NCBI GenBank assembly: GCA_012064385.1
Contig: QRDG01000816.1
Location: 628,596 to 692,595, forward strand
Length of the DNA stretch: 64,000 bases
Direction: 5' to 3'
From: Puccinellia tenuiflora
Lineage: Eukaryota; Streptophyta; Magnoliopsida; Poales; Poaceae
The position numbers were made by a program, and so were the translations under genes. This document shows, one piece after another, positions 10,485-19,973 of this stretch; the stretch's first letter is position 1, and every line of letters starts with the position of its first letter. The notes under the pieces are model-generated. The model had not been told where the DNA came from, did no database searches, and saw only the letters and a program-made list of their open reading frames with translations.

Positions 10485-11579
10485 TGTAACACCCTGGATT
10501 TTTACCCTTTTGAAATTTTTCCAAAAAGCCTTATTTTATCTATTTAAAATGCGTTTGGCTTTAAACCGCAGGAAAATGATTTAAATCTTGAAACTTCTGA
10601 TCTGTTGAAACCAAGTGGGATCTTGTACTCTTTATTTCCCCTCCACTTGGCACTGGTGGTTATAATTTTGACCTTGGTCAATATTTAATTTGGGAGAATT
10701 CTTTTCCCTTTTGGAAATTCACTTTTATTTGGCCTTACAAAGGAACCCCTAGTTTTATGTCCCCAAAAATTCTACAAAAATTAGGGAACCTTCCCTAATG
10801 GATGTAGATCACTTTTCCAAGAAAATATGGTGCCACCCCTTAGGAAAAATTCCCCTACATAATTCTTTTGTGTGCTGCCCTTTTCTCAAAACTTTTTAGA
10901 ATCTAACCAAATAATTTTTCCTGGATGAAACCAAGGCATGGATAGGCTCTCCTTTACCCCTCCTACCTCAGGAAAAAAGGGGAGATCCATCTAACATCAT
11001 ATACCCCTCCAAACAGTAAACCCTAGTTTTGGCCAGTACTATTTTTTGAAAATTTTGGTCGGACCAACTTTCGAATTTGCAAAATGTTTGTTCAGCAAAG
11101 TTGTAGACCTTGGTTTTTGGCGCAGAGTGACGCGAGCAGCTTTCCATTTGGATCACGGAGGAGGGAGATCGATGTCGATGCCGACATTGGCATGCACTGA
11201 ACGTGCCAAGTCCGGCATGGGCATGGCCGCAGTGGCGCCGCCCGATTTTGGTCGCCGGCGTCCTGCTTCCCCGCACGCACCAGCATGCCTCCCACACCCC
11301 TCACTCCCCTCTCCACCTCCCAGCACCCACGCGTCGCCGGCGGAGCAACTGGACGGCGGCCGCGTTGACGCGCCAGGCGCTAGCCGACGCACCGACCACG
11401 CCCTGTGCCGCCGGGACCCCCTCGTCAGCCCCTCCGCCGCCGCACGGACCGGTCCGTCGCCGAGGTTTAACCGCCGTGCACCCCCTGTGCCACCGCTCCG
11501 TCAACGCTCCGCCACCATCGCCACCATGCGAGCCCGACACCTCGCCGCGGCATTAACCACGGCCACCGCGCGGGCACCC

Positions 11580-11586
11580 TATAAAT
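11580..11586 (+). promoter_or_regulatory. TATA box, 5' LTR of D
   Basis: TATAAAT lies in GC-rich context with a pyrimidine-rich leader just downstream, as in a grass gene promoter. The predicted transcript start is about 11612. The same box is at 21069-21075 in the 3' LTR. Confidence 0.7.
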
Positions 11587-11997
11587 CGGCCACCCCAGCA
11601 CCGTTTCCTCGCCGCACCACCCCTCCCACTCCCTCTAGCACCCCCTGCCCCAGCCTCGAGTCCGGAGGAGCTGCACCTTGCCGGAATCACATCCACCCGA
11701 GCCGCACTGCCCCCCCGTCAAATTCGCACACCCCGGCCTCCCCCTGACCGATTCCTTCCACCCAGAGCCCCCACAGAACACCGTGATGCTGATGCCGAGC
11801 TCGCCGGGGTAGCTGGTGGCCGGAATCGCCGTATCCGTCATCGACCCGAAGCCACCTCCGCCGGGGAAGACGCCCTGGTGCCGCCCGAGGTCCCCGTGAA
11901 CCACGACTGCACCGACGAGCTGCTCCACCCCTTCCCCGAGCCGTTCTGCCCCCTCTCCGCCCCTCTCCCTCGCCCCAGCCGCCGCAGGCCGCCGCCG

Positions 11998-12003
11998 GTG
12001 AGT
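11998..12003 (+). promoter_or_regulatory. Candidate splice donor in leader of D
   Basis: CCG|GTGAGT ends a GC-rich segment and is followed by AT-rich, intron-like DNA. With the TATA box at 11580 this gives a first exon of about 385 nt. A strong acceptor-like sequence ends at 14424, directly before the ORF0 ATG. Splicing between them would remove most of U5 and the PBS. This is a prediction. Confidence 0.45.
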
Positions 12004-14276
12004 CGCCGGGACCCCGCCGTCTTCTCCCTCTATTCCCGTGTTTAAAAGAAAGAAGAAAACGATTCGGTGGGTACTGACCAGTGGGACCCGATGTCAGATT
12101 TTTGAACTTTTCGAACCGTTTTCCTAATTAATTTTCCCTGTTTATTTTTCTATTGGAATAGGCAGATTTTGGGTGAACTTTGGAAATTAATAACTCCCTC
12201 AAAAATGCTCAGAAAAATGTGAAACCAATTTTGCTGGCTTTGTTATGAAATTCTCTTTCCATTGGGACCAGAAAACAAATTCTTGGAATTTATTTCTTTT
12301 GGATTTTATTCGATAACCTAGGAGGGGTTTTTGACGCTATTTCATGTCTCTTTGGATAGATTCCGACCTTCCCGACGAAGTAGGAGTTGTTCCCGAACCC
12401 GAAGGCAAGCCATCAACCCAATCTCAAGCTTGGTCGAACTTAGGAGTTGTTTGATTGCTGATTTAATACCTGCTGCATCTCACATGTCATATTGCATGTT
12501 AAATTATTGCACCCCTTATTACTTGTCCGTGCAACACTCACATTCCCGGGGCAATGGCTGGTGTTACCGCCTTAGTCAAGGGAATGGGGGAAAATTATTA
12601 CAACTGTGCGTCTCGCATTTGCGGGGCTTTGTTTGGATCTTTCCTCTTCGCCGAGGTGAGGAACCGACGAATGTCGTCTTATGATCCTCGGGGTTGGGGG
12701 CATTCGCCAAAGGAGTTGTTTGCTTCTTGTCCCTCCGTCAAATATGGTTGGCATAGACCACCCGGACTGCGACGCTTGGGAGCTGACTTTTCCGTGGTTC
12801 TTTTTGCCGAGATTGCTGACACCACGTCGAGATAACCCTCGAGTGGAATGGATGCTCTCTCATTTTTATGAGTGCTTTTCGGTTCATTCCTTTACGGTGA
12901 CACCGGCCGGGTTGCCCGCCACCGTCATCCGTTTGAAATATTACGCTATTACTTTGTGAACACTAACCCCCGAGTGACACCGGCCGGGTTGCCCGCCACA
13001 GTCACCCGGGTATTATTATTGTTATTATGGCATTGTTATCTATGCTTACAAGTATTATGTTATTCTGTGCTACCGTTGTTATATACTTATGTTGTGCTGC
13101 TTGATGCATGTTGGAAACTGAAATAAGAATTTGACTAAGAAGATAACCACCTCCCTCGACTAGATTGAGTCACATAGTGCCACTCACCAAACACACCTGC
13201 ACAACATGCGTCGTTCACGTGGGCGAACCATGACTGAGTATTCCATCTAGCCTCCTTTGACGCCACCCTTTTGGCAAGTTTAGTCGGTTACCTTTGTGGT
13301 CGGGGCTAGTCTTGCGAAGGTTCCGGAGCTAGGCGTCGCTCATTCGTTGGGGACGTGCCGGATTCACTTCGTCATAAGACGTGGTCCTAGAGGACGTGTT
13401 GGTGGCTATACAGGGAGTGTCTAGGTGGAGTAAACGGTGGTGGAAGTGTGGGTTTGTGCTGTCGCCATGATGGGTTCTAGTACTTCGGTACCGGCGGTAC
13501 AAACCTAGGCTTCAGCGTATGGGAAAATGTTGCAACCTCTCGAGAGTGTAAATCTAGAATCTAGCCTTGTCCCTAGGTCATGGGACGAAGTTTGGTCCAG
13601 TCACACTAAGAGTCAGTCCGGTCGAGCAAAGAACTCACTAAATGAGACCTAGCAACAAGTGAACATGACGAGCAAGCCAGAGTTGGCTAGTGGCTGGAAG
13701 GCCTAGTTGTGGTTAAGAGAGGTTGAGTAAAAACATTATAGAGGTAACTCCCCTCCAAAGGTAAGTAGGTAAGTTATGTCCAACCGTTAAGCTTGGACTC
13801 ACCCTTGCAACCAAATCCATGCCATGCTACATTCTGAACTTATGCCATGCCATATAGATAGACTTTGTTTGATTTTGGGCTAATGACTTGCGAGTACCTC
13901 AAGTACTTACCTGGCTTCTCATGTGGCCAGACCCCGTCGCTCCCGACGCCGAGTACCCGCTGTACGAGAACTAGGAACCCGTATCCCAGGCAGGACCCCG
14001 TGGAATAAGGCCCGATGTTGCCACGCTACTATCTACGTTTCCGCTGCTACTTCCGCTAGAGGCTCAATGTTGGATAAATAATGTACATACTGTTGTGTGC
14101 GCATGTTGCGCGAACGCGGGAGCCTCACCCCGTGTTGTATCTTGTAATCCGCCCGAACTCGGAGCCATAAGTATGTATTTGGTTATGCCTTTGTTATCAA
14201 GTTGACATATATCCAGTGTTTTCTGGGACTGGTATATGGGGTAGTCCGATCATCTGGATCGGGGTGCCACAGAGCT

Positions 14277-14288
14277 TGGTATCAGAGC
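14277..14288 (+). promoter_or_regulatory. Primer binding site of D
   Basis: TGGTATCAGAGC, complementary to the initiator tRNA-Met 3' end, lies 5 bp after the 5' LTR. It marks the plus orientation and the start of minus-strand DNA synthesis. Confidence 0.92.
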
Positions 14289-14424
14289 CTAACTGCCTGT
14301 AGGATACCCTAGTTTCTCGGACGACGTAGGATAGAACTCGTTGGGTTGCTTTTTCCAACTGTTTCTCTATTTGTTTGTGCTTTAGAACTTAACGCTCACC
14401 TTTTTGCTTCTGTCTCTGTCACAG

Positions 14425-15234
14425 ATGGCAGAGTTGTTTGCTGAGACTACCGCCGTGCACATCACCGGCTTTCCGCAGTTCCTGAGGGAGATCTGGGACC
14501 ACCTCTACCCAGGCGCACCTCCCCCGACCTACCGCGTGTACCACAACCGTCTCGACAGGTCTACCTCAGAGTTCACCGCCACTGTCCACCTGCGCCCAGA
14601 GCCCGTGAGCGCAGGGAGCTCCCACGCTCTCACCTCCGGTGTTACTACTCAGGCGACTCGAGCTGTTCAGGAGGCCGCAGGAGATGCCATCCTGTTCCTC
14701 CGCACCTTTGATCCCGTCATGAGGAGGTGCGACCGCTACGCCTACTTCCCGAGGTTAGACTTAGACAGAGGGGACATTCTCTTTCCCAACCCCGGTGACT
14801 CCAGCTCACCCCTCTCAGCCTTACTCCAGTACACCGCCCTTCTCCACCAGTACCTTCACGTTACTCTTCTCCAGTTTGCTTCACTTCGTGCCAACTTGGC
14901 CCTGGCTGAGATGACGCGAGCCTCTGGAGGTAGAGCTTCCCGCGTTCCACCTCGCCTCCCCACCTTTACTCACAGCTCCCTTGAGCAGATTAGGAGAGGG
15001 ATCGCCCGCTTTTCCCCGTCCCCCACACCGACGACTCCTACCCGCTCTCGTAGCAGTGCTGCTCACTACTACTCGCGCTTCACTCCGGTCCGGTCCCAGC
15101 GTCGCCGTATCCGTGCCGATCCACCTTCCCACTCCGGAGACTCCCGAGACACCCCTGCTTCACCCGGCTACAGCCGCACGGAGGAGTTCATCGACACCGC
15201 CACCCCAGCGACTCCCCTCGAGATGGAGTTCTAG
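14425..15234 (+). CDS. ORF0 of Gypsy D, 269 aa, unknown function
   Basis: This extra ORF lies between the PBS and gag-pol. I start it at ATG 14425 (MAELFAETTAVHITGFPQFL), which directly follows a pyrimidine tract ending in CAG, like a 3' splice site. Residues about 10-85 contain a helix, a PPPTYRVYHN strand, a strand EFTATVHLRP, and then ATRAVQEAAGDAILFLR. This spacing resembles a double-stranded RNA-binding fold, but the match is weak. Residues about 170-269 are a basic, proline/serine/arginine-rich tail that is probably disordered. The frame is intact in a young element. From memory, related frames occur in other grass Gypsy elements, but I know of no assigned function. It is separated from gag by about 300 bp and is in a different frame. 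Confidence 0.75.
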   Translation: MAELFAETTAVHITGFPQFLREIWDHLYPGAPPPTYRVYHNRLDRSTSEFTATVHLRPEPVSAGSSHALTSGVTTQATRAVQEAAGDAILFLRTFDPVMRRCDRYAYFPRLDLDRGDILFPNPGDSSSPLSALLQYTALLHQYLHVTLLQFASLRANLALAEMTRASGGRASRVPPRLPTFTHSSLEQIRRGIARFSPSPTPTTPTRSRSSAAHYYSRFTPVRSQRRRIRADPPSHSGDSRDTPASPGYSRTEEFIDTATPATPLEMEF

Positions 15235-15533
15235 ATGCTCAGAGACAGCACCGCCCAGTGTAGTATACCATCCGTGTATCACGTGCTTGAATAACGTAGG
15301 GGTAGAGTTATGTTCTGCATCTGGTGCTATGTGCCTTGTATCCTGTACGAGTAGCTGGTACCTTTATCTTGCATCCTTTGTAAAATAACGTATGCTAGGG
15401 CCCTGTAACCCCCTCCTTTGTATATTCCATGCTTGTTGTTTGACAAACCGTGTTTCCATTTGGTTTTTCTTGGATGTTACACCTCCCCCATATGGATGCT
15501 CATGATACGCGCCATCACATTCAACAGTCCAGG
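15235..15533 (+). other. Spacer between ORF0 and gag in D
   Basis: The 300-bp spacer is T-rich with several stops. It ends in ATTCAACAG before TCCAGGATGAGG, a possible splice acceptor just upstream of an ATG. How ribosomes reach gag-pol after ORF0 is not evident from the sequence; splicing or separate transcripts are options. Confidence 0.45.
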
Positions 15534-18500
15534 ATGAGGCCCAATAGCGGTGCAAGTGGCAGTCAAGGAACCCCGGTTCGTCGTTCCGCACGACAAGCGG
15601 GCGAGGATCCCACACCTCCGCAGTCACCTCCTCATCAGGAACCAACCCCAAGTCAGTTTATGATGATGATGGATGAACGGCACACCCAGCATTTGACTCA
15701 GATCATGAGAGAGTTTGGCACGTACATGCAAGCACAGAATACCCCACCTGCAGGCCGCTCAAAGCTACAAGACTTCCAGCGTACTCATCCACCAAGTTTC
15801 TCTTTCGCCAATGACCCGCTTGAGGCTGACGACTGGCTCCGTACCATGGGAAAGAAACTGGAGCTCGCTCGAGTGGACGAACAAGACAAGGTGCCCTTTG
15901 CCACCCACTACCTTGAAGGCCCCGCCGGTGTTTGGTGGGACAATCAGAAGGACGCAAGGGGCGATGGACCCCCAATCACGTGGACAGAGTTTCAGGGGGC
16001 ATATCGCAGGGCCTACATCCCCTCAAGTATCATAAAGATGAAGCAGCAGGAATTTCTGGCACTCACTCAGGGCAACAAATCCATCAGTGAATATCTGACC
16101 AAGTTCAACAACCTTGCTCGCTATGCACCTGAGGACACCAACACAGAAGAGAAGAAAAAGGACAGGTTCCTTCATGGGATGCATCAGACTATAAAGACTC
16201 AGCTCTGTGTTCTACAGTTCCCGGATTTCCAGTCCTTGATCAACACCGCACTAATCTCAGAAAAGGAGCACCGCACTGTTTATGACTCCCACAAGAGGAA
16301 GTTTGAGCCACGAAAGGACCGGCACGAAGGGGGAACTTCAAAACCCCGCACCTGGCAGCCCAGCGACCGGGCCTCGGCACCTCAGAACACTTGGGGTCAG
16401 CCCAAGAAGGAGGGATATCCCCGCGAAGGATTCTACCACAAGCGCCCCCTAGTGGATGATTGCAAGAGAGACAACGCATGCTTCAAGTGCGGCAAAACGG
16501 GACACTACATCAAGGATTGCCCCCTCCACAACAGCAACGGCAACAACAACAACAACCACCCCGCGGGTGCAACCAAGCCTCCTCAAGTTGCCCGTGTTCA
16601 CCACATGTCTGCAGAGGAAGCGTATAAGGCTCCGGATGTAGTGCTTGGTACGTGTACTATCAACACTAAACCCGCACTGATTTTATTCGATTCTGGAGCT
16701 TCCCACTCTTTCATCTCGAAAGATTTTGTTGCCAAACACCGTTTTTCCGTTTCTCCTTTGGGCCATCTTTTGGTGATACAAACCCCCGCCTCTGAAGTGA
16801 AGACAAACACGGTTTGTCAAGATCTGATCGTTCGCATCAATCAAGTGGAATTCCCGGCTCAGCTCAACATTCTCAATGTGCCCGGCCTTGACGCCATCCT
16901 GGGAATGGATTGGTTGGTACAGCATGCCGCCCAGATTAACTGTGCAACCGGAGGAGTCACCCTCACCAACCCGAAAGGCGTCCGTACCACCTACCTGCCA
17001 GACAAGCCTCACCAGATAAATGCAAAGGTGTTTCTTGCCCAAGCCCCAGAGATAGGCGAAGTGTATGTAGTCAGTGAATATCCGGATGTTTTCCCCGATG
17101 AGCTACCCGGAATGCCCCCGGACCGTGATATTGAGTTTGCCATTGAAGTTGTGCCAGGAACGAACCCAATATTCAAGAAGCATTACCGTATGACAAGTCC
17201 CGAGCTAGTGGAACTAAAGAAACAGCTTGACGAGCTAATTCGGAAGAAGTTCATTCGACCGAGCGTTTCACCTTGGGGATCACCAGTTTTATTTGCAAAG
17301 AAGAGTGATGGCACACTCCGTTTATGCATTGACTACCGTGCTCTCAATGACGTCACCATCAAAAACAAGTACCCGCTACCAAGGATCAATGATCTGTTTG
17401 ACCAGCTCCGTGGTGCCCAAGTGTTCTCCAAGATTGACCTCCGAACAGGATATTATCAGCTGAAGATTCGTGAAAGTGATATCCCCAAGACCGCTTTTAC
17501 CACCAGATATGGACTATATGAGTGCACCGTGATGTCCTTCGGCTTAACCAATGCTCCTGCCTACTTCATGGGCATGATGAACAAGGTATTCATGGACTAT
17601 CTCGACAAATTTGTAGTGGTGTTCATCGACGACATCCTCATCTACTCCAAAAATGAGGAAGAACATGCTAGACACCTCAGGATGGTTCTCGGGAGGCTAC
17701 GTGAGCAACGACTTTATGCAAAATACAGCAAGTGCCAGTTCTGGTTAAAAGAAGTGGAATTCTTAGGGCATGTATTGTCAGGAGCCGGTGTGGCCGTAAA
17801 CCCTGATAAGATCTCCGACGTGCTGAACTGGAAGACCCCCACCAATGTGTCTGAAATCCGAAGCTTTCTTGGTTTGGCTGGTTACTACCGCAGATTCATT
17901 GAGCACTTTTCCAAGATAGCCAAACCCCTGACAGATCTGTTGAAGAAAAATCGCAAATATGCCTGGACCGACGAGTGCAAGAAAAGTTTCCATGAGCTGA
18001 AGACCCGGTTAACCACGGCTCCAATTCTGGTGTTGCCCGATGATACCAAGGACTTTACCGTATACTGCGATGCTTGCAGAAATGGGCTAGGGGCCGTACT
18101 CATGCAAGAAGGGAAGGTCATCGCATATGTGTCAAGACAACTCAAGACCCATGAGCTCAATTACCCCACGCACGACTTGGAATTGGCCGCTGTCATACTC
18201 GCCCTAAAAACTTGGCGACATCACCTTATTGGGCGAAGATGCGAGATCTATACGGACCACAAAAGCCTAAAGTACATCTTCACCCAGCCTGACCTCAATC
18301 TAAGGCAAAGAAGGTGGCTAGAAGTAATCAAAGACTACGATCTTGGAATTCACTATCACCCAGGGAAGGCCAACGTAGTAGCAGATGCCCTAAGCAGGAA
18401 ACCCCCAAGGGTGCGGCCAAGTTTGGAGGAAGAAATGGCAAAGCTGAATCTATGCGTAGGAAGCAAGGCCTACTTAAGCACCCTGGAGGTGAAATCAAAC

Positions 18501-19961
18501 CTGGAGGAAGAGATAAAAACCGAGCAGGCCAACGACCCCGGCATGGTTAGGATCAAAGCCAAGATACCGCAAGGGAAAGCCAAGGAATTTACCGTGGACA
18601 ATCAAGGAGTGCTACGCTACGGTAACCGCCTTTGTGTACCCGACAAGGCCGCGTTAAAGCAACAGATCCTCCGAGAAGCCCACGAGTCTGCCTATTCCAT
18701 TCACCCTGGAAGCACCAAGATGTACCAAGACTTGAAGCAAATATTCTGGTGGGCCGGTATGAAGAAGGAGATCGCCTACCATGTCGCATGCTGCAACGTA
18801 TGCAACCTAGTGAAGGCCGAGCATCAAAAACCCGCCGGATACCTCCAACCCCTTAGGGTGCCCGAATGGAAGTGGGAGGACATAAGCATGGATTTCATCG
18901 TCGGACTTCCCAAGTCTAGCCGCGGAAATGACTCTATTTGGGTCATTGTCGACCGTTTAACAAAGGTATCTCACTTCATTCCAGTCAAGACGACCTATCG
19001 TTCAGATCAGCTGGCACAACTCTATGTGAACAAGATTGTCAGGCTCCATGGCGTCCCAAAGACTATTGTGTCAGACAGGGGTACGCAATTTACCTCAAAA
19101 TTCTGGACAAGCCTGCATCAGGCCATGGGGACAAAACTATCCTTCAGCACAGCATATCACCCACAGACGGATGGCCAAACTGAGCGAGTTAATCAGATTC
19201 TGGAAGACATGCTCCGCTCTTGTGTACTCGCCTACGGAGCAGGTTGGGAAGACAGTCTGCCCTATGCGGAGTTCTCATACAACAACAGCTACCAAGGCAG
19301 CCTGAAGATGTCACCCTTTGAAGCGTTGTATGGAAGGAAGTGCCGAACCCCGCTGAACTGGTCCGAAGTTGGGGACGGCAAGATTTTTGGACCCAATGTT
19401 CTGCTGGAAGCCGAAAAGCAAGTACATCTGATTCGAGACCGACTCAAGGCAGCTCAGTCCCGCCAGAAGAGTTATTACGACCGACGACACCGTCAGATTC
19501 ACTTCGAGGAAAACGACTACGTCTATCTCCGAGTCACACCCCTCAAGGGCCTGAAGAGGTTCCACAAGAAAGGAAAGCTAGCCCCGAGATTTATCGGACC
19601 TTTCAAGATTTTGGCAAGAAAAGGGTCAGTAGCCTACCAACTAGAACTGCCCGAAGAGTTAGTTGGAGTGCACGACGTTTTCCACGTGTCCCAGCTAAGG
19701 AAGTGCATCTCACCCCCGACTAAGCAGACAGATTATAAGGAATTGGATTTAAGCAGCGAACTGACTTACGAGGAACACCCCGTCAGGATCTTGGATGAGT
19801 CAGAACGCCGCACCCGCAGCAAGGTCACCCGGTTTTACAAGGTACAGTGGGACAGACACACAGAGGAAGAAGCCACCTGGGAACGGGAAGATTTGCTAAG
19901 GACCGAGTACCCGTATCTATTCAGCGAGCCACAGGAATCTCGAGGACGAGATTCACTTTAA
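15534..19961 (+). CDS. gag-pol: Gag-Pol polyprotein of Gypsy D
   Basis: One uninterrupted frame of 1,503 codons is open from 15450. In-frame ATGs are at 15474, 15492 and 15534; I favour 15534 because a basic Gag N-terminus follows. Residue numbers count from 15450. Order: Gag (about 115-260), zinc knuckle C344-C347-H352-C357, protease DSG at 414-416, reverse transcriptase with FIDD at 725-728, RNase H with D874, E911 and D936, and integrase. Integrase has an H-H-C-C finger and D1148, D1209, E1245 (a DD35E triad). A GPF motif and a chromodomain-like tail (about 1455-1490, YKVQWDRHTEEEATWE) end it. All catalytic residues checked are present. Processing by its protease would release capsid, RT and integrase. 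The stop codon overlaps the PPT. Confidence 0.95.
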   Translation: MRPNSGASGSQGTPVRRSARQAGEDPTPPQSPPHQEPTPSQFMMMMDERHTQHLTQIMREFGTYMQAQNTPPAGRSKLQDFQRTHPPSFSFANDPLEADDWLRTMGKKLELARVDEQDKVPFATHYLEGPAGVWWDNQKDARGDGPPITWTEFQGAYRRAYIPSSIIKMKQQEFLALTQGNKSISEYLTKFNNLARYAPEDTNTEEKKKDRFLHGMHQTIKTQLCVLQFPDFQSLINTALISEKEHRTVYDSHKRKFEPRKDRHEGGTSKPRTWQPSDRASAPQNTWGQPKKEGYPREGFYHKRPLVDDCKRDNACFKCGKTGHYIKDCPLHNSNGNNNNNHPAGATKPPQVARVHHMSAEEAYKAPDVVLGTCTINTKPALILFDSGASHSFISKDFVAKHRFSVSPLGHLLVIQTPASEVKTNTVCQDLIVRINQVEFPAQLNILNVPGLDAILGMDWLVQHAAQINCATGGVTLTNPKGVRTTYLPDKPHQINAKVFLAQAPEIGEVYVVSEYPDVFPDELPGMPPDRDIEFAIEVVPGTNPIFKKHYRMTSPELVELKKQLDELIRKKFIRPSVSPWGSPVLFAKKSDGTLRLCIDYRALNDVTIKNKYPLPRINDLFDQLRGAQVFSKIDLRTGYYQLKIRESDIPKTAFTTRYGLYECTVMSFGLTNAPAYFMGMMNKVFMDYLDKFVVVFIDDILIYSKNEEEHARHLRMVLGRLREQRLYAKYSKCQFWLKEVEFLGHVLSGAGVAVNPDKISDVLNWKTPTNVSEIRSFLGLAGYYRRFIEHFSKIAKPLTDLLKKNRKYAWTDECKKSFHELKTRLTTAPILVLPDDTKDFTVYCDACRNGLGAVLMQEGKVIAYVSRQLKTHELNYPTHDLELAAVILALKTWRHHLIGRRCEIYTDHKSLKYIFTQPDLNLRQRRWLEVIKDYDLGIHYHPGKANVVADALSRKPPRVRPSLEEEMAKLNLCVGSKAYLSTLEVKSNLEEEIKTEQANDPGMVRIKAKIPQGKAKEFTVDNQGVLRYGNRLCVPDKAALKQQILREAHESAYSIHPGSTKMYQDLKQIFWWAGMKKEIAYHVACCNVCNLVKAEHQKPAGYLQPLRVPEWKWEDISMDFIVGLPKSSRGNDSIWVIVDRLTKVSHFIPVKTTYRSDQLAQLYVNKIVRLHGVPKTIVSDRGTQFTSKFWTSLHQAMGTKLSFSTAYHPQTDGQTERVNQILEDMLRSCVLAYGAGWEDSLPYAEFSYNNSYQGSLKMSPFEALYGRKCRTPLNWSEVGDGKIFGPNVLLEAEKQVHLIRDRLKAAQSRQKSYYDRRHRQIHFEENDYVYLRVTPLKGLKRFHKKGKLAPRFIGPFKILARKGSVAYQLELPEELVGVHDVFHVSQLRKCISPPTKQTDYKELDLSSELTYEEHPVRILDESERRTRSKVTRFYKVQWDRHTEEEATWEREDLLRTEYPYLFSEPQESRGRDSL

Positions 19962-19973
19962 GGGGGGAAGGTC
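19960..19973 (+). promoter_or_regulatory. Polypurine tract of D
   Basis: AAGGGGGGAAGG immediately precedes the 3' LTR. It overlaps the TAA stop of gag-pol (19959-19961), so there is essentially no 3' untranslated interior. Confidence 0.88.

Larger units (their letters stand above)
10485..14271 (+). repeat. 5' LTR of Gypsy D
   Basis: This LTR is 3,787 bp. U3 is AT-rich, then a GC-rich block surrounds the TATA box at 11580. A 30-bp motif containing ACCGGCCGGGTTGCCCGCCA occurs twice (near 12900 and 12978). The rest has no credible ORF; a GC-rich 233-codon frame spans the TATA box and is judged spurious. The U5 end GGGGTGCCACA abuts the PBS. Confidence 0.93.

Noticed and set aside
14277..14288. 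tRNA gene signal (TGGTATCAGAGC)
   Set aside because: It is the primer binding site complementary to a tRNA 3' end; no cloverleaf surrounds it. The same applies at 5591 and 58793.
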